From positions 1,922,001 through 1,986,000 of the forward strand of contig JAVHJL010000008.1 of the NCBI GenBank assembly GCA_036971715.1: DNA of 64,000 bases, in the 5' to 3' direction. This DNA comes from Arthrobotrys musiformis (Eukaryota; Ascomycota; Orbiliomycetes; Orbiliales; Orbiliaceae). The position numbers and the translations under genes are program-made. Under the pieces are notes generated by a model, which worked only from the letters and a program-made list of their open reading frames with translations, ran no database searches and had not been told where the DNA came from. Positions within the stretch are counted from its first letter, which is position 1. The number at the start of each line of letters is the position of its first letter. Of the stretch, positions 49,301 to 58,416 are shown one piece after another.

Positions 49301-49932
49301 ATTTAGTTTTTGATCCCTAAATGGATATTTTGATGTTGACATATATATTTATAAATCTAGGGCTTACCATCAAACATCCCTCGAATTGTCAGAGGCCCAA
49401 AGGCCGGGATCAAAATCCGATGCGCAATCCCCCAGTTCTCTTCCCCAGTATAAGCCGTGAATAAGCCGTCTCCGACTCCATTCCTGACCTGTTCGAGACC
49501 TCCCGCGACTTGTTTCGCAAACCGCTTCTCGTCGCAGCACTCATGGATCAATTCGTGAGAACTGAGGACCAAAAGCTCTTTCCCTCCCAAAGTAAGTTTA
49601 TAGATTGGCCCTACGTTTAGAGTTAATATTTTAGCGTCTATAGGAACCACCGCCCAAAATGCTCTATGGAGCTTACCATATTGATCAGCGAAACCCTCAA
49701 GTGTTTTTAGAGGGGTCACAAGATCCATATCAAAGATATTTCCAACAAGAGGCAGGCCCGGAGGGCCTGGAACCGGTTTGATAGCCTTCATCTTTTTAGA
49801 GACAGGACATTCAGCACCTTCTGGTGCATCTTTTGCGAACGGGCAAGCTGCAGCAGATTGTCCAAACGAAGGCAGCCAAGATGTGTATCCCCCGCCCTGT
49901 TGTGAATGAACTGGACACTTTTCTGAGGACAT
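46354..49932 (-). CDS. self-sufficient cytochrome P450-reductase fusion, CYP505 (1118 aa)
   Basis: Four exons: 49677-49932, 49368-49610, 48842-49282 and 46354-48770. The P450 half carries PGPPGLPLVGN, AGHETTSG (I-helix, rebuilt by splicing), ETLR (ExxR) and the haem-Cys loop FGNGMRACIGRPFAW. The reductase half carries the FMN site (FYGSNTGTCEAFANRLA), the FAD site (RQYSISSSP), a glycine-rich NADPH region (FVCGSRDVG) and the usual end EERFATDVFA-like (here KERFATDVFA). This is the P450foxy/P450-BM3 layout: fatty-acid subterminal hydroxylation with electrons from NADPH, no separate reductase needed. No N-terminal membrane anchor is present, as expected for this soluble-type family. The first about 48 residues are an extra region with three Cys-Pro motifs (KCPVHS, ACPFAK, ECPVSK). 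Length fits the family with a modest N-terminal extension. Confidence 0.96.
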
Positions 49933-51150
49933 TATGGCTCCCCCGTTTCGAATTTATATTCGTTGAAGGTCCAGCAAAACTGTCGAAAGACAATAACTAA
50001 CTAGTCTGACAAAAACGTCACCAGTGTTATGGATTTTTGAAGTCTATAGGCTCGTGAGATATTGATTTGAATTGTGTTGGCTGCGACTGGTACGGTAGTG
50101 ACGAAATTCTTGGCTTAGCTTGTGAAGCTTGGACTAATCCGGGGCGACGGGAATAAGGAGGGCGACTATTCTGTATAGATGAATACTAATGTAACAATAG
50201 ATTCCAATTCGAGCTCGAGGCTTTCTAATTGATCGATCTGACCATTCGAATGATTTTGGTTTTGTTATTGAATTGATAGGATTTCAAGAATATTCCAACT
50301 TCGATTTCAAGTTAGAGCCCAGGACATGGAGAATTTATACAACTCAATCCCAGCTGTCCAGCAGTCCATCGCCTCAGGGAGGAGGAGGAAAACGTCGTCC
50401 CAAGAATGTGAACGTCAAGGCCTGCGTAACGCAGGGATAATCTCGTTCGGTGATAATTCTCCCATGTTGCTCCAAAGCCGACGCTTTCGGGGAGTATCGA
50501 TGGTCCGCAATCCCAACCGGAACAACAAGGGACCTCCTAATGCAGTATTCGAATCCACAGGAGAGGGCTGCGCTGTCGGTTTTTTGTGCCTCGGCTTTTC
50601 GTACGAAACTTTGCCCCCGTTCACCGTGTAACTTTTTTTTTGTCAAGAGCTCAAGAGGAGTTTCCTAATTTCCCCCCTTCGCCGGCACTTCGAAACGACT
50701 CCCAAAAATTTCGTCAATGGCGACTAGGCCTAGGATTTTCGCTCAGTTTACTCAAAACGTTAAGTTTTGGGGCTTCCGTATACGACGGCTAAGAGGCTAG
50801 CGTAAGCCCTTGTCAATGACTGCATATCTGGGGTAACGAGAAGCTACTTGCCATATTTGCTTTGTTTCGCCGAAGGGAAATCGCAAGCGAGCGATATGCA
50901 ACATTCTCGATATGCATTTTTTACAGACTTAGTATCGACATGATATCGACACTTAGGTAAGTCCTTAGTAAGGACTGGACCAGAATCCAGCAGCTAATCG
51001 AATCCCATCCCGCCCACGTGGTTTCCTGGAGCTGAGGCGTCGACGAAAGAGTGATTAGGTCGCAGTCGGCGTTGTATTTTACTCCTGCAACACGATGTAT
51101 CCGGCAGGAGGAGTTCTATGGATATTCCTTCAGCTGAACAAATTTGCGGT

Positions 51151-51158
51151 TATAAATA
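51151..51158 (+). promoter_or_regulatory. TATA box of the metallothionein gene
   Basis: TATAAATA, 237 nt upstream of the ATG, followed by a CT-rich stretch (TCTCTTCTCTTTCTTC) that is typical of strong fungal promoters at the transcription start. Confidence 0.5.
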
Positions 51159-51310
51159 CTGTTCCTATTACCCCGCACCACTGTACTAAAGGAAATCTCT
51201 TCTCTTTCTTCTACTTTTCATAAGGATCATTCGATCAATAGACGATTACGAATACCTACCCTCAAAAAAGATTATATTTGACCAGTAAAGTCCAATTTAC
51301 ATCAAAAAAC

Positions 51311-51374
51311 GTAAGCAACTTCAGTTCTCCTTCATTCAGTTCAACCTAAAGTGGGTAACTAATTTCAAATGTAG
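51311..51374 (+). other. 5'UTR intron of the metallothionein gene
   Basis: GTAAGC donor at 51311, TAACTAAT branch-like site near 51356-51363 and TGTAG acceptor ending at 51374, 13 nt before the ATG. 64 nt, a normal fungal intron length. Confidence 0.65.
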
Positions 51375-51387
51375 CTCTATATCCAAA

Positions 51388-51462
51388 ATGTCTGGTTGCG
51401 GCGTTAACACCTGTCCTTGCGGCTCCACCTGCGCTTGCGCTCCTGGTGCATGCAAGTGTTAA
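51388..51462 (+). CDS. metallothionein (24 aa)
   Basis: A 24-residue protein with seven cysteines at positions 4, 9, 11, 15, 17, 22 and 24, three of the pairs as CxC (CPC, CAC, CKC), and no aromatic residue or His. This is the size, Cys count and spacing style of the fungal copper metallothioneins such as that of Neurospora (seven Cys in 25 residues). It binds Cu(I) or other soft metals in the cytosol for detoxification and storage. It is too short for ordinary ORF filters. The setting is convincing: TATA box, CT-rich start region, leader intron and an AAAATG start. Induction by copper is expected from the family, but I could not identify a certain metal-response element. Confidence 0.88.
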   Translation: MSGCGVNTCPCGSTCACAPGACKC

Positions 51463-53203
51463 GCTTCAGCCAACCGAGTCGATCTACCTTTCGACTCTGG
51501 GCCTTCCCTCACCGTCCCTAGAATTTTCATTCTGGTTTTTACCCTCACAGCGGACTGAAACTACCAAAAAGGAACCAAAAAAAAAGAGGAGCGTACCCTT
51601 TCGCAATTACAACGAGGAAGCCGAACACGTGCTGTTTGGTTCAGTGGACCTGGAGCAGGCCCGGAAAAATGAATCTGAAATGTATCTAGACATGAAGATG
51701 AAATGAATTAAACGCAATTAGCCTTGCCGCTTTGTCTTACACTCGGATTTCTTAAGCTACTGCCGTAAAACTACATCATGCCTACTATCCGTCATAACGT
51801 TATCGGTCTCGTACTGTTGCCTTTAGCGGTGTAATTACTCTGTCTACCACACAATTAAAGTAAGATTTAGGTAATTCCATCATATGATCTTCCCCTGTCC
51901 AAGACTCCTCGCTCCCCGGGTACCTGAAAATCTTTGCAGTTTGCGTCGACGATAAACTCTTACACACGTACATACACTTTTCCAACGACTAAAATCGATT
52001 TAAATCTCGATCCTATGCTCCTTGACATAAGTTTGAGTAAAGGGCTTGAAATCATTGCGGCACCGCTAACATTATAACGTTACAACACTATTACATAGTC
52101 TTAATCTCTGTAATTATAATCATGCCACATCAGCGCAGTACGAAAGCTGTACAAATCGATTGATCGTGATATAACGTTAGGCAACCGATGTGTTGATAAT
52201 GTGTTATCGAGCCCATCTGTTTCGAACCCCGTCAATTGGTTCTGCGATACATCCTAACGTTAGGAATTATGTAATGAAGCACTCCCATACGCAACCAGAT
52301 ACGTACAGAGACGACTACAAGTGGAAACAACCAATGAAATAATATTCAAAAGTCAGCGACTTGAAGGTACTAATCATCCATATAACTAGGGAAACCCCAA
52401 CCGAGCACATGCTCAATTCATAGGGTCCCCTCTGCCGTTCTAGACTTAAGTCGACTTCGGATCGATCGATCTCCGAGCACAGTATCGCATTACCCGCATA
52501 TTCCAGGGGAAAAAAAAAAACTCCGATGGGATCCGACTAAGCCAGCTCCCAGGGTTTGTGTCGTACGGCGTTGACCACCTGTTGATTCCGGACTAGTGCA
52601 ATGAAATTGAAACTTCTCAAACTTTTCTGTTGCAGTTCTTATTGTCTTACACGGTGGGGGGGTTAAATTTTGACATATTCGGTCTAATGTTCTATTCACC
52701 TTTCAAAGTGATACAGAGATTACTATAGTATTCATGCTAGGAAATTTTTCTGGAGTTGGAGCTTCGCTTGTCAGTTCCTATCGTTTGTCTATTAGCTTTT
52801 CCCATTTACAGGAGACCCTGGGCCGTCGATTTCCGCCTACTATTCTCATCGCTCTCTATAGCTCTACCACATCCAACAGGCCTTTAGTTTCAGCAATAAA
52901 AATAGCCCAAATTCTCTACAAATTCTAGCTTTGGCATCACCATGCTTGTAGAATAGCTATTTGTCACACGGTACCATGCAAACGCAGATAGTTTGGGCCA
53001 ACAGATCAGACCAAGCACAGGGACTTTTATATACATTTTATTTATATTTTATCGAATCCCAAACAGTGTATATATACAAGGATATATGACGGACATCTAG
53101 TTTTACTCCTATATCTAGCTTTACCCTTAAAACGTATAGTGTTTAAAGTAAGAAAGAAACTCTTTTAAGAATTTCTACTGCAGGAGTTTTTTGCTCAAGC
53201 AAC
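51463..53203. other. intergenic between convergent genes
   Basis: 3' flanks of the metallothionein and the Egh16-like gene. An 86-codon frame starting within the metallothionein at a GTG is read-through noise in its 3'UTR. Several AACGTTA/TAACGTT motifs occur between 51795 and 52262. Nothing else is seen. Confidence 0.45.
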
Positions 53204-54187
53204 CTAGTTCTCTGGAGCACGGGTAGCGTCTTCTGGAGAACCAACGTCCTTTGGAGATGGGTCTGCATTAGCGTGACGTCTCTCAAGTTTCTTGACGATA
53301 TCACGCTTCGCCTTATATCCATCTCTCGTATTACCCTTGCCGACGTCGTATCCGGCGTAACCGTAATCGGGGCTAGTAATAAGCTCGGGCTCGCTATATT
53401 CAACGGGTTTTTGTTTTTGTTTTGGAACCTGGAAGGGAATGCAGCCACCGAAGGGTCCATTCGGTGCGCTATTCTCGCAGCGCATAACGCAAATATTCTT
53501 TGTGCTTCCAGATTTAATATTGCACTGAATATCCTCCGGAATCGCGATCTTCAACGGAAATTTCCATTGGTCTTTGCAGCATTCGATTCCGCCGTTCCCA
53601 GAGACCTGGGTTATGATTTTAGCGTCGATGCTATATTTCCCCTCACCATCCGTATCGATCCTGCATCGAAACGGTCCGGCTCCATCTTGGTTGACTCTGT
53701 GGACTTGGATGTACAACCACCCGCCCGGACTACATTGCGGAACTCTATTGGCCTTTTCGGCTTTGGAAAGTTCCCACAATGTTTGAACGAAAGCCTCCTT
53801 CGCCTTTGGTAGATAATTCATATACCAGTGGTAGTTCATATCCCACTCGCTCAGTTTGCCCCAACCGATGTGGTCGTACATTTTGCGCCAGAGGTTTGCA
53901 GTTGATAAAGTGGCTCCGCAGCCGTCCTGCATCCATTTGCGTTTACCGTATAGTGGGTGCCCCGGGACCGGGGGTACGATTGGATCGCTGAAAACGGTGA
54001 CGTCGAGTTGGAAGGGGTTTTGAGCTCCACCGTTCATTGGGACGTTGATATCGAAAAGCATGCCCGAACCGCGATTGGCTTGTGTCACATCTCCCCAAGC
54101 ATCGACGAATTTACAATGGGCAGAGGCATGTGGAATAAAAGTGGCCAAGATGGTGGCAGCAATAACCGGAGAGATTTTTAATTGCAT
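53204..54187 (-). CDS. Egh16-like / Gas1-like secreted protein (327 aa)
   Basis: Single exon. The longer frame starts at TTG, so the ATG at 54187 (CACCATGC context) is used. The signal peptide (VIAATILATFIPHASA) should be cleaved just before His-Cys, giving a mature N-terminal histidine. The following WGD...GSGMLFDINVP...NPFQLDVTVF pattern matches the fungal Egh16/Gas (DUF3129) family, first known as appressorium-expressed proteins of pathogens. About ten cysteines lie in the central domain (DGCGATLS, PFRCRID, GGIECCKDQW, CVMRCENSAPNGPFGGCIPF). A basic, Pro-rich C-terminal tail of about 60 residues follows the domain. An extracellular role at the host or wall interface is inferred from the family; the biochemical function is not established. 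TATATATA lies 132 nt upstream. Confidence 0.88.
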   Translation of the reverse strand: MQLKISPVIAATILATFIPHASAHCKFVDAWGDVTQANRGSGMLFDINVPMNGGAQNPFQLDVTVFSDPIVPPVPGHPLYGKRKWMQDGCGATLSTANLWRKMYDHIGWGKLSEWDMNYHWYMNYLPKAKEAFVQTLWELSKAEKANRVPQCSPGGWLYIQVHRVNQDGAGPFRCRIDTDGEGKYSIDAKIITQVSGNGGIECCKDQWKFPLKIAIPEDIQCNIKSGSTKNICVMRCENSAPNGPFGGCIPFQVPKQKQKPVEYSEPELITSPDYGYAGYDVGKGNTRDGYKAKRDIVKKLERRHANADPSPKDVGSPEDATRAPEN

Positions 54188-54318
54188 GGTGATAATTATT
54201 ATATAAATGAGTGTGGTTTCCAAATGAGTGTGGTTTTCAGAGGGAAAGGATTGGGAGACTAGACTGCGGTGTCCTAAGAAGGGGAGAAAAAAGATAATTC
54301 ATCTGGATGTATCAGAGC

Positions 54319-54326
54319 TATATATA
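54319..54326 (-). promoter_or_regulatory. TATA box of the Egh16-like gene
   Basis: TATATATA on the minus strand, 132 nt upstream of the ATG at 54187. Confidence 0.45.
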
Positions 54327-55313
54327 CCTTTTTTTCAAAGGATACAACTCTCAGAAGCATAAGATAAAAACCAGGTCACATACTATGTAATCTTCACCTT
54401 CAGAAAAATTTAAAAGCTCATGAACTGTTGTTCAACTCGATAAAAGCGAACCGGCGTTCACGCCTTTGCGTTGCAGTCGTCGTCGGCCTTTAGCGCCACA
54501 ATTAATCTAAATACCGCCAAGAATTCCCAAATAGAGGCATCTTAGCCAGCGGTTTCACCGATGGTACGTTAAACGTTAGTTGACGTGTGAATCGACATGT
54601 CTTTTCGCGCTTCCGGCTCCCCGTCTGGTTCTGGTTCTAGGTAGGATTCTGTCAACTCTGGAGATAGGCACCAGCCGGAAACACTTCACTGCCTTTCCCG
54701 CCGAATGTTATCTAGACTAAATAGGCTATGATGCCTACTAAAGCAAGCTACGGGCTAACTCACATGCATATGAGCCTGGTTTTAAGCTATAACCCGGTAA
54801 TCATGCAAGTCTGTATTATAGCTATAGGATTGACCAGTTCTCGAGTAGTTGAGAATTATAACAGGATCATAATATAAGCTCGGATATGCGAGGAAAAGAC
54901 AACCACCGAAAGATATCATCGGCGTATCGAGACTAGTTTCCAGAACGGCATCGAAAGTGCCCTAATTAACTACTGAATATGCAATGTGCGAGGTTTCGGC
55001 GGAGAAATCATCAACGGTTTGCCAACTTGAGCCTTTGTACCTTGCTACATTAGAAACTATATGATTATAATTAAGAATATAATATCACATTCAACTATAG
55101 TGCAAAATTAAAGTAGAATTATAAGGAGTCTTTAGCTTGGTTGAATTTAGAAGGAATCAAAAAAAATAACTAGGACTTTAACCGATGTTGAAATCTTTAG
55201 CACAGTGGTTAGAACGTACTCTGAGTGTGTAAAAACTACAATAGACACTGTCCTCCAATTCTATTATATCCGGTGCTCGCATAAAACTAATAGGATAAAG
55301 CACTATTATAGTA

Positions 55314-55345
55314 GGGATCAGATATATGTTTTTCTATCTGATCCC
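55314..55345. repeat. perfect 11-bp inverted repeat (hairpin)
   Basis: GGGATCAGATA and its exact complement TATCTGATCCC separated by a 10-nt loop. It lies in AT-rich intergenic DNA. It could be a relic of a small mobile element or a terminator-like structure. Confidence 0.85.
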
Positions 55346-56600
55346 AAATTATAAGCATAGAGAAGAACATTATCGGCAATGCCTATATACAAGTAGACTA
55401 ATTACTCTATAGATCTATGGCACGCCCGTGACTCGGTCAACCTATGATATCAATTGATGAATAATTATACATTTCTGTTTGTCTTTTTTTCAACTTAATA
55501 TCAAAATAAAGCCAAACAATTAACATGTTATGGATTTTTAGTAAGCAGATGCTTCCCAGCCTGGATGTTAAGGAGTCCGACAATGAAGCTTCTGTAAACA
55601 GCATCTTCTGCTCCGGAAGAACTTTCCAACACTGTTGTACTACTCACTCTACGCTCGTAATATATGGTACCCCCAAGCCCCGCACAAAAATACGAAACTT
55701 CATCAATAAATATAACCTTTAGTTGACGTCATCTATAAGAATTTGGAGGTTCTGGATTAAACAATTGCAAAGGGGGAGGCAACGGTGTAACGGGGAAGTT
55801 TGCGGAAGGCGCTCGTCCCGAGAAGCCTTCCGGAACAAATGCCGAGTTTGGCCCCCAAAAAACCCAACAATGGATCCATGGAGCTCTAGCTTTCCTCAAT
55901 CAACCAAAACCCTTGAACAGGGCCATACTCCTGTGATCATCCCCTTTTTTTGTCTCAATCCAGTATCAGAGACCCTGGAAAGGATATTATCACCGACCGA
56001 TCAATAGGTAGAATGTTACGCCGACCGACGGCGTGGCCGAGTATCCTTTTTCAATTTTGAATGTTCTAAATACTTGCGTATTTCTTTCTCGAACTGCAGC
56101 TGTCATCATATCACAAACACCTTGGCGCTTTCTGTACCCATAATATAATTCCAACAAACATCAAGAGCTCTTTAAGAGTACTATAGTAACACTGTACCCC
56201 CGACCCAACAATATATTCACACTTCTATTGTGTTTTCCCCCTTGAATTGAGAAATTTTTGTGACGGCCTGTATTATATGCAACGCAGCACAATAAAGCAG
56301 AGCTCTCTTGTACTTGATTCCAAGGTACCTGGACATCGAGGATACTCCGATATTGAATATGGATCAAAAGTTTGCCTAAATTATCGTACAGGCTTTTGGC
56401 GGACGGCCTCGGAAGATCTCAATATTTATGACGCTATTTTAGTTGCACTCAGCGTTTCAAGTCACATACGGCGGCTACAAGTCGTCTCCCAATAAGAATA
56501 TCATCAAGCTCTTCCAATAAACATACACATCCAAATCGATACTCCATAAAACAAAATCCCACAAACCCAACGCATCACCAGCTTCACTTTCACAACCCCC

Positions 56601-57478
56601 CTACAACCCCTCCCTGAGCAACCTCATCGTCTCCTCCCCAGCCTCATCAAACTCCCCTTCCTCCCCCGTCAAAACACTCCGCAAAGGAACCTCATCCCCC
56701 CCAACAATTCTATTCTCAATATTAACATACCCACTCGCCAACTCCTCCGCCACAGCTCTACGCATCTGATCCAGCGTCTCCTCATCTATAACCGAATACT
56801 CCCCATCGTCAAGATTAATAAGATTCGGCTCCTCAGGACGTGAATGCGCCCGGAAATTCGTTTCATCCTGTCCACCACCCTGCGCGGCTGCATACTCCCT
56901 TATCGCTACAACCATTAACCCAACCCCATAACTAAAAAGGGGAACTACATACCTTCCTCGATAACCCCATCGAACTCCCTGCCCAAACCGAGTCTTACGC
57001 GGGTATTATACCCACCGCCTACACCACCAGGAACCCCCACAACCCCCCTCTCGAAATCCAATGCTCCAAAGTCTAATCCATCACCCCTGAATTCATCCAT
57101 TCTGATATCAAACTCCTCGGCGTTTACGACATTTTCGGGTGGCTCCGGTAGATTCTCCCGAGGCTGTGGATCATCCAGGGGGCGGTAGGCGCCGTATTGT
57201 GTTCCTGCGACGGCTCGGTCGTCTGCGGGACGGATGATGCGGTTTATTGATGGTGGATCGGTGTAGTAGTCCAAATACTCCTGCTGCGCTCTAGGGAAGC
57301 AGTTCCCGCGCTTTACCAGTCCCTTCGAGGATATACCGGCGACATCATCCGTGCAGGTATAATCCACAACTCCCCCCGTTGGAGCCGGTATACCCGCAGA
57401 AGTAGCTGTCGGTCCCCGCGTTTGCGGCAGCGCAGAGGCGAGCTGCAGCGTGGCGATAAATATAATTCGATACATCAT
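56601..57478 (-). CDS. secreted acidic hypothetical protein (276 aa)
   Basis: Two exons, 56953-57478 and 56601-56905, joined by a short 47-nt intron (GTATGT donor, TGTAG acceptor). The signal peptide is MYRIIFIATLQLASALP. The mature protein is acidic, Gly- and Pro-rich in the middle and has two cysteines near the N-terminal side (YTCTDD, RGNCFPR). A KR pair before the second Cys could be a Kex2 site. The C-terminal part has two likely helices (TLDQMRRAVAEELASG, EETMRLLREGL). No family is recognised. It may be an extracellular effector-like or wall-associated protein. The second exon is also open in its own frame, which supports it being coding. Confidence 0.7.
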
Positions 57479-58416
57479 TTCCTAATTTCCTAACTGACTG
57501 TAATGCAACGTGGGTGAAAGGCATGGCTCTGCCGTATTTATCACCGTGGGGATAGCCCACAAGGGCAAGAGTCAATTCGAGTAATATAGCGCCCCTTCCT
57601 CACAAAAAGAACCCACGCACAATATCTCTCATCAATAACTTAAACCCTACCAGCGCGGAAAGAACGATCAGGTAGGAAACCCCCAATACACCTCCTCAAG
57701 CCCAGCAGCTAGATATGACCCATATTACCTCCAACCTCAAAAAATCCACCATAAACAATAACGACATCTACAATCACATCCGCCAAAAGAATAAGGTATG
57801 AGTGGGTATCCCAGGTTCTTATTTATTTCTTTTACTCACTAAATACTATACTATACTATACTATACTACGACTATCCTAAGGTATCCTCTTTATCCCAAG
57901 CAGTCCCATACCAGCTTTTACCCCGTATGATCCTCCCCAAGATAAAAAAAAATGAAAGTAAAAAAAAACACCAGGTGAAATACAGGAAAAAAGCCCTATC
58001 GTTTCACAACAGGATCCAAAAGTACTTCACAAAAAAATCACACGCTCAAGAAACACAGCAGATTACAAGAATAGAGATAAAACAAGCAATAAACAAGCTA
58101 ATATCCAAAAATAAAAAAGAATAAATAAAAAGTTGCTAAAAAGAAAACCACCAACGGAGCCGAGATATAAAAAGGAAACCCGAAACTTAACTTACCCGGA
58201 ACAACAAAGGTTGTTCTAATGACTTTGTTTTTTTTTTTGTTTTTTTCATGATCTATATGCTTTTTACGACCGTCGCATACAATCGGGTTACATATGTCAT
58301 ACCGTTTTTCTTATCGTTGTCGTGAAGTCATTTTCATAGCCACCGCCTTATACAAATCCATCCATTACCGCGTGATCCCTCGTGATTGAACAAACAAAGA
58401 GAGTGTCCAAACCCGC
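57479..58416. other. intergenic
   Basis: Promoter of the acidic secreted protein and the 3' flank of the KEN-box gene. It contains a (TACTA)5 repeat and A-rich and T-rich tracts. No gene is seen. Confidence 0.45.
57844..57868. repeat. (TACTA)5 microsatellite
   Basis: Five perfect copies of a 5-bp unit. Confidence 0.9.

Larger units (their letters stand above)
49933..51387. other. intergenic, P450 and metallothionein promoters
   Basis: Divergent upstream regions. A plus-strand 101-codon frame (50326-50631) with ATG shows no motif and is overlapped on the other strand. The metallothionein TATA box (51151) and leader intron (51311-51374) lie at the right end. Confidence 0.5.
54188..56600. other. 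2.4-kb intergenic with AT-rich block
   Basis: Promoter of the Egh16-like gene on the left. An AT-rich block spans about 55000-55500, with a perfect hairpin at 55314 and a tRNA-D-arm-like stretch near 55198. No gene is seen; frames at 55525-56007 lack motifs. Confidence 0.45.

Noticed and set aside
50326..50631. 101-codon plus-strand frame with ATG
   Set aside because: Overlapped by two minus-strand frames; composition looks random; probably the P450 upstream region.
46354..57478. secondary-metabolite cluster around the P450
   Set aside because: CYP505 is a fatty-acid hydroxylase and there is no backbone synthase or pathway regulator nearby.
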